A stretch of DNA of 64,000 nt from Thinopyrum elongatum (Eukaryota; Streptophyta; Magnoliopsida; Poales; Poaceae). Where the stretch lies: positions 543,611,970 to 543,675,969 of the forward strand of contig CM022297.1 of assembly GCA_011799875.1 (NCBI GenBank), read 5' to 3'. Shown here piece after piece: positions 28,527-39,868 of this stretch. Under the pieces are notes generated by a model. That model ran no database searches, was not told the DNA's origin, and saw only the letters and a list, made by a program, of their open reading frames with translations. The translations under genes were made by a program, and so were the position numbers. The first letter of the stretch is position 1, and each line of letters begins with the position of its first letter.

Positions 28527-31500
28527 TATGGCAGTCCTTGAAAGAATTTCACTTTTCTCCGCAACGCCCTGAAATTTAGAGTCCTCAATGCTGGAGATAT
28601 CGTTTCTACATATATATTGACCGACGCCAGGAATGCCCTTTGTTTCATGGCTGTCACACACATAAGTTACACCATGCCACACGGCGAAAACAAGGAGTAT
28701 AAGGCTTATAGGTGCTGGTTTTTCTTCAATTTAAGGCCAAACGGGATTGCCTGGATCATAGAGCATGTGCAGAAAGCGATGTTTGTCCTTATCGGGGAGA
28801 CTAATGTCAATAATCGACGAAATCTCTAGTATTTCCATAAAAAGGAATTGCCAATGGGTTCAGAAACTTGTTCGAAAAGCAGCGGCGAATCATGTTCTTT
28901 GACTTTTAGGGCCAAAAAGTCCTGCTTAACGCCAAATTTGAGGGTACTCCGAGACTCCGAGTGTAAGTCGGGGGTATTTTCTGGATTTGCACGCTCGCCG
29001 AGAGCATTTTGAGTACTTGTGGGTCCGAAACGGACTCCGAATGAGAAAGTTATGACCGTTGTAGTGAAAACCGGTCCATTATATGGCAGTCCAGGAAAAA
29101 TTTAACTTTCCTGTGATGCTTTTCTCCGCACCGCTATGAAATTTTGTGTCCTCTATGCTGGAGATATTGTTTCCACATATATATTGACCGATGCCAGGAA
29201 TGCCCTTTGGTTCATGGCTGTCACACACATAAGTTACACCATGCCACACGGTGAAAACAAGGAGTATAAGGCTTACAGGCACTGGATTTTCTTGAATTTA
29301 CAGGCAAATGGGATTGCCCGGATCATAGAGCATGTGCAAAAAGCAATGTGTGTCCTTACCAGGGAGACTAATGTCTATAGTCAATGTAATCTCTGAAATT
29401 TCCTTCAAAACGATGTGCCAATAGGTTCAGAAACTTGTTCGAAAAGCAGTGGCGAATCATGTTCTTTGACTTTCAGGGCCAAAAAGTCATGCTTAACACC
29501 AAATTTGAGAGTACTCCAAGCCTCCTGGGGAAAGCCGGGAGTATTTTCTGGATTCACATGCTTGCCGCGAGCATTTTGAGTACTTGTGGGTCCGAAACAG
29601 ACTCCGAATGACAAAGTTATGACCGTTCTAGTGAAACCGATCCATTATATGGCAGTCCTTGAAAGAATTTGACTTTGCCGTGAAGTTTTTCTCCGCACCG
29701 CCCTGAAACTGTGTGTCCTTGATGCTAGAGATAAATTTTCCACATATATATTGACTGATGCCAGGAATGCCTTTTGTTTCATGGCTGTCACACACATAAG
29801 TTACAGCATGCCACACGGCGAAAACAAGGAGTATAAGGCTTATAGGCGCTGGATTTTCTTCAATTTAAGGCCAAACGGGATTGCACGGATCATAGAGCAT
29901 GTGCAGAAAGCAATGTTTGTCCTTACCAGGGAGACTAATGTCAATAATTGACGTAATTTCTAGAATTTCCTTCAAAAGGAAGTGCCAATGGGTTCAGAAA
30001 CTTGTTCGAAAAGCAGCGGCGAATCATGTTCTCTGACTTTCAGGGCCAAAATGTCCTGCTTAACACCAAATTTGAGGGTACTCCAAGCCCTCAGGCGCAA
30101 GCCGGGGGTATTTTATGGATTCGCATGCTCACCGTGAGCATTTTGAGTACTTGTGGGTCCAAAATGGACTCCGAATGAGAAAGTTATGACCGTTCTAGTG
30201 AAAACCGGTCCATTATATGGCAGCCCTTGAAAAATTCCACTTTCCTGTGACGCTTTTCTCCGCACCACCCTAAAATTTTGTGTCCTCTATGCTGAATATA
30301 TTGTTTCCACATATATATTAATCGATGCCAGGAATGCCGTTTGGTTCACGGTTGTCACACACATAAGTTACACCATGCCACACGGCGAAAATAAGGAGTA
30401 TAAGGCTTATAGGCGCTGGATTTTCTTGAATTTACGGCGAAATGGGATTGCCCGGATCATAGAGCATGTGCAGAAAGCAATGTTTGTCCTTACCGGGGAG
30501 ACTAATGTCAAGAATCTATGTAATCTCTCAAATTTCCTTCAAAAGGAATCATGTTCTTTGACTTTCAGTTCCTAAAATTCCTGCTTAACACTGAATTTGA
30601 GGGTACTCCAAGCCTCCTGGCGCAAGCCGAGGGTATTTTCTGGATTCGCACACTCGCCGTGAGCATTTTGTGAACTGTGGGTCTGAAACAGACTCCGAAT
30701 GACAAAGTTATGACCGTTCTAATGAAAACCGTTCCATTATATGGCAATCCTTCAAAGAATTTCACTTTCCCGTGACGCTTTTCTCCGCACCGCCCTAAAA
30801 TTTTGTGTCCTCGATGCTGGAGATATTGTTTCCACATATATATTGACCGATGCCAGGAATGCCCTTTGGTTCATGGTTGCCACACGGCGAAAACAAGGAG
30901 TATAAGGCTTATACGCGCTGGATTTTCATGAATTATGGCCAAATGGGATTGCCCGGATCATAGAGCATGTGCAGAAAGCAACGTTTGTCCTTACCGAGGA
31001 GACTAATGTCAATAAGCAATGTAATCTCTCAAATTTCCTTCAAAAGGAAGTGCCAATGGGTTCAGAAACTTGTTCGAAAAGCAGCGGCGTATCATGTTCT
31101 TTGACTTTCAGGGCCAAAAAGTCCTTCTTAATGCCGAATTTGAGGGTACTCCGAGCCTCCTGGGGCAAGCCGCGAGCATTCTATAATCAATGTAATCTCT
31201 TGAATTTCTTTCAAAAGGAAGTGCCAATCGGTTCAGAAACTTGTTCGAAAAGCAGGAGCGAATCATGTTCTTTGACTTTTAGGGCCAAGAAGTCTTGCTT
31301 TACGCCAAAATTGAGGGTACTCTGAGCATCCTGGCACAAGCCAGGAATATTTTCTAGATTCGCACGCTTGACGTGAGCATTCTGAGTACTTGTGGGTCCG
31401 AAACAGACTCCAAATGACAAAGTTATGTCCGTTCTATTGAAAACCGATCCATTATAAGGCAGTCCTTGAAAGAATTTCACTTTCCCATGGCACTTTTCTC

Positions 31501-31690
31501 CGCACCACCCTGAAATTTTGTGTCCTTGATGCTGGAGATATTGTTTCCACATACATATTGACCAATGCCAGGAATGCCCTTTTGTTCATGGCTGTCACAC
31601 ACATAAGTTGCACCATGCCACACGGCGAAAACAAGGAGTATAAGCCTTATAGGCGCTGGATTTTCTTGAATTTATGGCCAAAAGGGATTG
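28527..31690 (+). repeat. Rearranged satellite zone with chimeric monomers
   Basis: Several private changes cluster here. There is loss of about 45 bp giving AAAAGGAATCATGTTC (30541) and loss of about 24 bp giving ATGGTTGCCACACGGCG (about 30873). A chimeric join near 31176 runs from GCCGCGAGCATTCT straight into ATAATCAATG, removing roughly 370 bp. A fusion at about 31688 (GGGATTGCCTTGAAAG) removes about 340 bp. All but the last are shared with 55.6-58.5 kb, so the two zones are copies of one rearranged ancestor. Confidence 0.8.
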
Positions 31691-34600
31691 CCTTGAAAGA
31701 ATTTCACTTTCCCGTGACGCTTTTCTTCGCACCGCCCTGAAATATTGTGTCCTCGATGCCGGAGTTATTGTTTCCACATATATATTGACCGATGCCAGGA
31801 ATGCCCTTTGGTTCATGGCTGTCACACACATAAGTTACACCATGCCACACGGCGAAAACAAGGAGTATAAAACTTATAGGCACTGGATTTTCTTGAATTT
31901 ACGGCCAAATGAGATTGCCCGGATCATAGAGCATGTGTAGAAAGCAATGTTTGTCCCTACCGGGGAGACTAATGCCTATAATCAATGTAATCTCTTGAAT
32001 TCCCTTTGAAAGGAAGTGCCAATGGGTTCAGAAACTTGTTCAAAAACTAGCGGCGAATCATGTTCTTCGACTTTTAGGGCCAAAAAGTCCTGCTTAATGC
32101 CCAATTTGACTGTACTCCAAGCCGCCTGGTGCAAGCCGAGGGTATTTTCTGGATTCGCACGCTCGCCGCGAGCATTTTGAGTACTTGTGGGACTGAAATA
32201 GACTCCGAATGACAAAGTTATGACCGTTCTAGTGAAAACCGGTCGATTATATGGCAGTCCTTGAAAGAATTTCACTTTCCCGTGACACTTTTCTCCGCAC
32301 CGCCGTGAAATTTTGTGTCCTCGATGCCGGAGTCATTGTTTCCACATATATATTGACCGATGCCAGGAATGCCCTTTGGTTCATGGCTGTGACACACATA
32401 AGTGACACCATACCACACGGCGAAAACAAGGAGTATAAGGCTTATAGGCGCTGGATTTTCTTGAATTTACGGCCAAATGAGATTGCCCGGATCATAGAGC
32501 ATGTGCAAAAAGCAACGTTTGTCCTTATCGGGGAGAATAATGTCAATAATCAACGTAATCTCTTGAATGTCCTTCAAAAGGAAGTGCCAATGGGTTCAGA
32601 AACTTGTTCGAAAAGCAGCGGCAAATCATGTTCTTTGACTTTCAGGGCCAAAAAGTCCTTCTTAACACCGAATTTGAGGGTACTCTGAGCCTCCTGGAGC
32701 AAGGAGAGGGTATTTTATGGAATCGCACGCTCACCGCGAGCATTCTGAGCACTTGTGGTTTTGAAACGGGCTCCGAATGACAAAGTTATGCCGATTCTTG
32801 TGAAAACCGGTCCATTATATGGCAGTCCTTGAAAGAATTTCACTTTCCCGTGATGCTTTTCTCCGCACCGCCCTGAAATTTTGCATCCTCGATAGTGGAG
32901 ATATTGTTTCCACATATATATTGACCGATGCCAGGAATGCCCTTTGGTTCATGGCCGTCACACATAAGTTACACCATGCCACACGGCGAAAACAAGGAGT
33001 ATAAGGCTTACAGGCGCTACATTTTCTTGAATTTACGGCCAAATGGGATTGCCCGGATCATAGAGCATGTGCAGAAAGCAACGTTTGTCCTTACCGGGGA
33101 GACTAATGTCAATAATCAACGTAATCTCTTGAATTTCCTTCAAAAGGAATTGCCAATGGGTTCAGAAACTTGTTCGAAAAGCAGCGGCAAATCATGTTCT
33201 TTGACTTTCAAGGCCAAAAAGTCCTGCTTAATGCCAAATTTGAGGGTACTCTGAGCATCCAGGCACAAGCTGGGGGTATTTTCTAGATTCGCACCCTCGC
33301 CGCGAGCATTCTGAGTACTTGAGTGTCCAAAACAGACTCCGAATGACAATGTTATGACTGTTCTAGTGAAAACCGGTCCATTATATGGCAGTCCTTGTAA
33401 GAATTTCACTTTCCCGTGACACTTTTCTCCGCACCGCCGTATAATTTTTTGTCCTCGATGCTGGAGATATTGTTTCCACATATATATTGACCGATGCCAG
33501 GAATGCCCTTTGGTTCATGGCTGTCAGACACATAAGTTACACCATGCCACACGGCGAAAACAAGGAGTATAAGGCTTATAGGTGCTGGATTTTCTTGAAT
33601 TTACGGCCAAATGGGATTGTCCAGATCATAGAGCATGTGCAGAAAGCAACGTTTGTCCTTACTGAGGTGACTAATGTCAATAATCAACATAATCTCTCGA
33701 ATTTCTTTCAAAAGGAAGTGCCAATGGTTTCAGAAACTTGTTTGAAAAGCAGCGGTGAATCATGTTCTTTGACTTTCAAGGCCAAAAAGTCCTGGTTAAC
33801 GCTGAATTTGAGGGTAATCCGAGCCTCTTGGTGCTAGCCAAGGATATTTTATGGATTTGCACACTCGCTGCGAGCATTTTGAGTAATTGTGGGTCCAAAA
33901 CGGACTCTGAATGACAAAGTTATGACCGTTCTAGTGAAAACCGGTCCATTATATGGCAGTCCTTGAAAGAATTTCACTTTCCCGTGATGCTTTTCTCCGC
34001 ACCGCCCTAAAATTTTGTGTCCTCGATAGTGGAGATATTGTTTCCACATATATATTGACCGATGCTAGGAATGCCGTTTGGTTCATGGCTGTCACACACA
34101 TAAGTTACACCATGCCACACGGCAAAAACAAGGAGTATAGGGCTTACAGGCGCTAGATTTTCTTGAATTTATGACCAAATGGGATTGCCCAGATCATAGA
34201 GCATGTGCAGAAAGTAACATTTATCCTTACTGGGGAGACTAATGTCTATAATCAACATAATCTCTCAAATTTCCTTCAAAAGGAAGTGCCAATGGGTTCA
34301 GAAACTTGTTCGAAAAGCAGCGGCGAATCATGTTCTTTGACTTTCAGGGCCAAAAAGTCCTGCTTAACGCCAAATTTGAGGGTACTCCAAGCCTCCTAGC
34401 GCAAGCCAGGGATATTTTCTGGATTTGCATGCTCGCCGCGAGCATTTTGAGTACTTGTGGGTCCGAAACGGACTCTGAATGACAAAGTTATGACCCATCT
34501 AGTGAAAACCGGTCCATTATACGGCAGTCCTTGAAAGAATTTCACTTTCCCATGACGCTTTTCTCCGCACCGCCCTGAAATTTTGTGGCCTCGGTTGTGG

Positions 34601-35725
34601 AGATATTGTTTCCACATATATATTGACCAATGCCAAGAATGCACTTTGGTTCATGGCTGTCACACACATAAGTTACACCATGCCACACGGCGAAAACAAG
34701 GAGTATAAGATTTATAGGCGCTGGATTTTCGTGAATTTATGGCCAAATGAGATTGCCCGGATCATAGAGCATGTGTAGAATGCAACAGTTGTCCTTACCA
34801 GGGAGACTAATACCTATAATCAATGTAATCTCTCAAATTTCCTTCTAAAGGAAGTGCTAATGGGTTCAGAAACTTGTTCGAAAAGCAACGACGAATCATG
34901 TTCTTTGACTTTCAGGGCCAAAAGTCCTGCTTAACACCGAATTTGAGGGTACTCTGAGCCTCCTGGAGCAAGCCGAGGATATTTTCTGGATTTGCACGCT
35001 CACCGTGAGCATTCTGAGTACTTGTGGGTTTGAAACGGACTCCGAATGACAAATTTATGCCCATTCTAGTGAAAACCGGTCCATTATATGGCAGTCCTTG
35101 AAAGAATTTCACTTTCCCGTGATGCTTTTCTCCGCATCGCCCTGAAATTTTGCGTCCTCGATAGTGGAGATATTGTTTCCACATATATATTGACCGATGC
35201 CAGGAATGTCCTTTGGTTCTTGGCTGTCACACACATAAGTTACACCATGCCACATGGCGAAAACGAGGAGTATAAGGCTTACAGGCGCTGGATTTTCTTG
35301 AATTTATGGCCAAATGGGATTGCCCGGATCATAGAGCATGTGCAGAAAGAAACATTTGTCCTTACCGGGGAGACTAATGTCTATAATCAACGTAATCCCT
35401 CGAATTTCCTTCAAAAGAAAGTGCCAATGGGTTCAGAATCTTGTTCGAAAAGCAGCGGCGAATTATGTTCTTTGACTGTCAGGGCCAAAAATTCCTACTT
35501 AACACCTGGGTATTTTCTGGATTTGCATGCTCGCCGCGAGCACTTTGAGTACTTGTGGGTCCAAAACCGACTCCAAATGACAAAGTTATGACCGTTCTAG
35601 TGAAAACCGGTCCATTATATGGCAGTCCTTGAAAGAATTTCACTTTCCTGTGACGCTTTTCTCTGCACCGCCCTAAAATTTTGTGTCCTCGATGCTGGAG
35701 ATATTGTTTCCACATATATATTAAC
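31691..35725 (+). repeat. Satellite segment bordering the retrotransposon (left flank)
   Basis: About seven monomers (starts near 32251, 32819, 33387, 33953, 34522, 35088 and 35622) with no obvious internal near-identical duplication. They are ordinary members of the family with more scattered substitutions. The last monomer has a shortened 3' part near 35504 (TTAACACCTGGGTATT) in its predecessor, and is itself interrupted about 100 bp after its start by the element. Confidence 0.85.
35721..35725 (+). other. Target-site duplication, left (TTAAC)
   Basis: TTAAC directly precedes TGTTAGG and is repeated directly after the 3' LTR at 48035-48039. It lies at the edge of the AT-rich satellite core CACATATATATTAAC. 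Five base pairs is the usual copia duplication length. Confidence 0.95.
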
Positions 35726-36048
35726 TGTTAGGGCATTTCCCGCCTTAGGGTTTTGGTGATGATGACAAGGCACTTATGGACTAATCGTGCGCCCTAGTTT
35801 ACTCAGGGACACGTTGGTTGGCGCAAGACGGTTAGTCATTCTCTCTGGACGGAAAAGATCGAAGACGGAGTTTCCGACGCATTTATTTCTTTGGTCATAG
35901 GAAATCCGTACTATTAAGAGGGAATCCGCATCGGAAGGTACTGGGTGAATCATTGCACGTACACGTTCTTTATTGCACCCACTATACATCCTTCCGTTCG
36001 AGGAGAGAGGTCCTCAAAGTCCTAGCTGTGGAAGTATGCTTTGTGCCT

Positions 36049-36470
36049 GGCGGTTGTACCGCTAGTTATAGCGGTTGTACCACCTGACCGGTTGTTTCGG
36101 CCCTGCACCGCTCCACTACCGGCATGCCTTCTGTAGTGGAGCTGTGGTTGGGCGGTGGTGGCCCGGTAGTTCCCGGACGGCTTCGGCAAACCGGTACTAC
36201 CGGTGCCTGGAGCGATTGTACCGCTCCGGACTTAGCCACCGCAGGAATGCAGGTCTGGCGGTTGTACCGGCCAAACCACCGTCCCAACTACCGCCAGGGG
36301 GTGACTCCCCTCTGACTATAAGGCGGTTTTTGGGCGGTGGTGGAGCGGTAGTTTCGGTTAGCTCCGGCCGACCGGTTCTACCGGTGTCTCTACCGGTTGT
36401 ACCGCCAGGGTCACTTCTGCAGTGGAAACCCATGAATACCAGTTGTACCAGTGGTTCGGGCGGTTGTACC
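36049..36470 (+). repeat. Palindrome cluster CGGTNNNACCG in 5' LTR
   Basis: Intact or near-intact 11-bp units, mostly CGGTTGTACCG with CGGTACTACCG and CGGTTCTACCG variants, occur near 36050, 36191, 36257, 36374, 36394 and 36459. Decayed forms are near 36069, 36213 and 36439 (CGATTGTACCG, CAGTTGTACCA). The cluster sits directly upstream of the TATA box, so a promoter role is plausible but inferred. Palindromic repeats in LTRs are a reported Sirevirus trait. Confidence 0.85.
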
Positions 36471-36512
36471 GCTGCATTGTAAAAACTGCTGACGGTTGGA
36501 TTTGGAGGACAC

Positions 36513-36520
36513 TATATAAG
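36513..36520 (+). promoter_or_regulatory. TATA box of the 5' LTR
   Basis: TATATAAG within GGACACTATATAAGTAGG lies just downstream of the palindrome cluster. It is conserved in the 3' LTR and is followed by a pyrimidine-rich CTCTCTCTCTCC stretch, typical of a plant core promoter. The start site is not determined. Confidence 0.75.
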
Positions 36521-37257
36521 TAGGTGGTTCCTCCACCTACCTTTTCACCTCTTGCCTCTCTCTCTCCTCCATTGATGCCCTTCAAGCTTTCTTGCCCGAT
36601 CACTCTCTCTAGCCATTCAAACTTGTTGATTGGCTAGGGATTGAAGGAGGAGACCTAGATCTACACTTCCACCAAAGGAAACTTGATTCCCCCATACTTT
36701 CTTGTGTGGATTTTGTTACTCTTGGGTGTTTGGGCACCCTAGATGGAAGAGGTCACCTCGGAGCCACATTCCATTGTGGTGAAGCTCCGCGGTGGTGTTG
36801 GGAGCCTCCAATTAAGTTGTGGAGATTGCCCCAACCTTGTTTGTAAAGGTTCGGTCGCCGCCTTCAAGGGCACCACTAGTGGAATCATGGCATCTTGCAT
36901 TGTGCGAGGGCGTGAGGAGAATACGGTGGCCTTAGTGGCTTCTTGGTGAGCATTGTGCCTCCACACCGCTCTAACGGAGACGTACTTCCCCCTAAAGGGA
37001 AGGAACTTCGGTAACACATCCTCATCTTCACCGGCTCCACTTGTGGTTACTTCTTACCTTTACTTTGAGCAAGCTTTACTTGTGTTGTATCTTGTGCTTG
37101 CTTGTTGTGTTGTTATTGTTAGCATCATATAGGTTGCTCACCTAGTTGTATATTTAGACAACCTAGTTTGTTGCTAACCCTAACTTGTTAAGATAAGCTA
37201 AAAATTGGTAGTTGCCTATTCACCCCCCCTCTAGTCAACCATATCGATCCTTTCAAT

Positions 37258-37270
37258 TGGTATCAGAGCC
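37258..37270 (+). other. Primer-binding site (initiator tRNA-Met)
   Basis: TGGTATCAGAGCC starts two bases after the 5' LTR. It matches the classical plant copia primer site complementary to the 3' end of initiator tRNA-Met, where minus-strand DNA synthesis begins. Confidence 0.93.
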
Positions 37271-37306
37271 TCGTCACTTTACTAAGGGTTTCACCACCCG
37301 AAGAGT

Positions 37307-38914
37307 ATGGTTGATGACGGAGGTGGTGTTGATGAAGTACCCGAGGCCATGGAATTGAACTCGGTCTCCCGAGACGACTTAAATGAAGCTATGGCTTCAC
37401 TTAAGACATCTTTGACGGCCGAGGTCAAGTCCTTGATTAAAGAGCTCTTTGAGGGGTTGAAAACTTCTACCGGTCCGTTGCAAGTGGCTAATCCCACCAC
37501 ATCGGAGGCCGAGGCCAATTCTGGCAAGGAAGCGGCTAAAGGTACTCAAACCTCCACCCCTCAAGACAAGAATGGGATGGGAACCTATGCCTCGGTTCCC
37601 CCTCCCCCGGTCTATGGAGGACCGGTCCCTACACCGCATATTAACAACCTTGGTCCGCCTCCTAAGCTTGTGAAGGGTGATTTCGCTAATTGGGTTGTTC
37701 GTATCAAGTCTCATTTGAATCACAGCTCAACAAATCTTCTGAGAATCATCGAGCAAGGTTTCTACCCGCATGATCCAAGCAACCTCACTCCAAGAGAAGA
37801 GGCGGACAATCAATTCAATCACTCCGCTTTGTTCATCCTTCAATCCGTGGTGCCTCCCGAAGATCTATCTCACTTGCGTCCCTTCACCCGTGCAAAGGAT
37901 TGTTGGGAACACATTATATCTTTGTACAAGGGAAGCTCAAGCATTCAACGGTCCAACTTTGAAGTGGTGCTTGATGAGGCCGATGAGTTCGTGATGATTG
38001 AAGATGAGGATCATCGCGACCTCTACCGAAGATTGACAACTCTTGCGGTCACTCTTCAAGATCATGGGAGTAAGGATATGGATGATAATTGGATCAAGCG
38101 CAAATTTCTCAAAGCCATCATGCCATTCAACAAGGCCATGTCCTCCGTGATCCGTCAAAGGCCGGACTTCCACAAGTTGTCTTCAAGTGAAGTGTTGGAT
38201 GAGTTTATTGCCATGAACATCATGAACAAGACCGCCGACAATGCTCTAGCACGTGTCCAACGGTCAAAGAAAGCCTCACCCAAGCTTGCCTTGAAGGCCA
38301 AGGCTATTTCGGAAGAAGATGATGAGGAAGAAGAAGAGAGTTGCCCCAAAGACACCAATTATGCTTACCACGAGCACATGGCTCTTGCGTCAAGGCAATT
38401 TTGGGGCAACAAGAGGAACTCAAGGCCCAATTTCTCCAAGAACCACTCAAGTGGCTCAAAGGGCAAGCAACGAGTAAGGACTTGCTACAATTGTGGTAAT
38501 GTGAGTCACTTTGTGGTGGATTGTTCGTATGAGAAGAGGGAGGATAATGGTGGCAAGATCATCCATAAAGACAAAGCCAAGTCCTTCCCAAACAAGAACA
38601 ACTTCTCCAAGAGGATACCTCAAAAGGGTTTGGTGGCACAAGAAGAGTACATCTCCGATGATGATAATGATGAAGATACAAGTGGTGAAGGAATGGCTAT
38701 GGCCACCGTGGCCATTGCCACCTCTTCCCCAACAAAGGTGTCTCTCTTTGACGACCCCAATGAGAATCTCATTGCCAAGTGCCTCATGGACAAAGGTATC
38801 AACAAGGTAACCACCAACGCCAAAACCTCCAACATCAAAACCACTACCATTACTACTCCTTCTTTGTTGGATTGTGTGGATGATATTGAGGTGGTAAAGG
38901 TGGATGAGAACTAG
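37307..38914 (+). CDS. gag: gag (capsid/nucleocapsid), open 5' part of 535 codons
   Basis: First long frame after the primer site, with its ATG 37 nt downstream of it. Gag forms the virus-like particle and packages element RNA in the cytoplasm. The middle (about residues 120-330) resembles the plant copia gag/UBN2 family, with conserved tryptophans (for example KGDFANWVVRIKSHL). An acidic run (EEDDEEEEE) precedes a CCHC zinc knuckle at residues 393-406 (C-X2-C-X4-H-X4-C). A KGTQT motif at residues 78-82 fits the LC8 dynein-light-chain consensus K-X-T-Q-T. The frame ends at a TAG (38912-38914), but related coding sequence continues in the same frame, so I take this stop as a nonsense mutation. 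A native stop cannot be excluded. Confidence 0.9.
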   Translation: MVDDGGGVDEVPEAMELNSVSRDDLNEAMASLKTSLTAEVKSLIKELFEGLKTSTGPLQVANPTTSEAEANSGKEAAKGTQTSTPQDKNGMGTYASVPPPPVYGGPVPTPHINNLGPPPKLVKGDFANWVVRIKSHLNHSSTNLLRIIEQGFYPHDPSNLTPREEADNQFNHSALFILQSVVPPEDLSHLRPFTRAKDCWEHIISLYKGSSSIQRSNFEVVLDEADEFVMIEDEDHRDLYRRLTTLAVTLQDHGSKDMDDNWIKRKFLKAIMPFNKAMSSVIRQRPDFHKLSSSEVLDEFIAMNIMNKTADNALARVQRSKKASPKLALKAKAISEEDDEEEEESCPKDTNYAYHEHMALASRQFWGNKRNSRPNFSKNHSSGSKGKQRVRTCYNCGNVSHFVVDCSYEKREDNGGKIIHKDKAKSFPNKNNFSKRIPQKGLVAQEEYISDDDNDEDTSGEGMAMATVAIATSSPTKVSLFDDPNENLIAKCLMDKGINKVTTNAKTSNIKTTTITTPSLLDCVDDIEVVKVDEN

Positions 38915-39858
38915 TTTGATAAGTTCTTGAGTAAGCTTAAAGGTGAGACCAAGAAGCACTTTGTTGCTCTCTTGGAACAACTTGGTGAGGCCAATGATAT
39001 CATTGAGTCTCACGAGGAGAACATCACCAACTTGGAAGGGCATAGTCATGACTATGCCGATGAGATTGCGGATCTTTCTATTGCTCTTGAGGAAGAGCGA
39101 GGTCTTCATTTGGCTCTTGAGGAGTTGACCTTGCTCAACTAAAGAAAGATCTTGAACATGCTCAAGTTCTTACTCGTGTGCTCAATTCCGAGAAGGTTGA
39201 CCTTGGAGTTGGCCATGCCAGACTCAAGGAGGAGTTTGAGCTACTTGACAAGGCCCACAAGGTTTTGAAGAGTGCTCATGGCTCTCTTAAAGAGTCTCAT
39301 GATCAACTCCAAGTGAAACTAACAACGGAAATAGCCACTTGTTCTCCTTTTGTGCTAATTGATAATGCTCATGCTACTAACCCTTGTTGTGAGCATATTC
39401 ATCTTGTGGAGGAGAATGCCAAGTTGAAGGAGCAAATCGAGAAAGGCCTTGTGACATGCATACAAGGCGAGAAAAACCTCAACGAACTTTTGAGCAATCA
39501 AAAGGAAGTTGTGGCAAAGGAGGGACTTGGGTTTGTGCCCAAGTCAAAGAAGAAGAATAAGACCAAGAAACCTCTCCCTCTCAATGAGGTATTCATCAAG
39601 AAGGGAGAGGGTGCTCATGAGAAGAAGAAGGACAAGGGTGTGGGTTGTAGTGCCAAGAAGTGCAAGACCAACCCTTCTAACAAAGCTAGCGACTTTAATC
39701 CTTCTTATGTCTTATGTCGTGCTAGTGATGGGCATGTTTATGCCAAATTTGTTGGTTCTTATTATGAGTACATTGAATGGTCTATTTGGGTTCCCAAGAC
39801 CCTTGTTACTAACATCAAAGGACCCATTCAAGAATGGGTACCTAAAACCAAGCATTGA
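38915..39858 (+). pseudogene. gag: gag C-terminal extension (coiled coil), broken by frameshift
   Basis: After the TAG at 38912 the frame stays open to 39142 and then shifts by one base near 39120-39125. It resumes from about 39124 and stays open to a TGA at 39856-39858. The region is rich in Leu, Glu and Lys with heptad-like spacing (FELLDKAHKVLKSAHGSLKE), which suggests a coiled coil. It ends with a Lys-rich patch (KSKKKNKTKK) and the segment VKGPIQEW-like tail typical of copia proteins just before protease, quoted loosely. A long coiled-coil gag extension is described for Sireviruses. Pol lies in a different frame from this segment. Confidence 0.78.
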
Positions 39859-39868
39859 TCTCTTGTAG

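Larger units (their letters stand above)
1..35725 (+). repeat. Left satellite array, ~568-bp monomer, ~63 tandem copies
   Basis: The landmark ATGGCAGTCCTTGAAAGAAT recurs at about 374, 941, 1508, 2074, 2643, 3210, 3777, 4345, 4913, 5481, 6048 and so on, every 566-569 bp, to 35622. All copies are head to tail in one orientation. Monomers differ by substitutions and occasional deletions (for example about 11 bp near 17280, 27 bp near 19285, 33 bp near 21130). The array enters the window mid-monomer and is cut at 35725 by the retrotransposon. No gene, rRNA or tRNA was recognised inside it. Wheat-group satellites of similar length are known (TaiI, about 570 bp; CentT566), but I cannot establish sequence identity with either. 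Confidence 0.97.
35726..37255 (+). repeat. 5' LTR (1530 bp)
   Basis: Begins TGTTAGGGCATTTCCCGCC and ends ATCGATCCTTTCA. It aligns end to end with 46505-48034 at equal total length. It holds a palindrome cluster and a TATA box, giving a U3 of roughly 800 bp before the start region. Short ORFs inside it are on both strands and not credible genes. Confidence 0.98.

Noticed and set aside
1..35725. Dozens of 60-183-codon ORFs in the satellite on both strands
   Set aside because: They are phase-shifted copies of one repeat, the 568-bp period is not divisible by three, stops vary between copies, and plus and minus frames overlap. No evidence of genes.
36075..36482. 135-codon ORF in the 5' LTR (and relatives in the 3' LTR)
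   Set aside because: It translates the GC-rich palindrome cluster and is not preserved in the 3' LTR, where an indel changes the frame.
38456..39109. 217-codon minus-strand ORF opposite gag
   Set aside because: It is a shadow of gag codon usage on the antisense strand, with no domain recognised.
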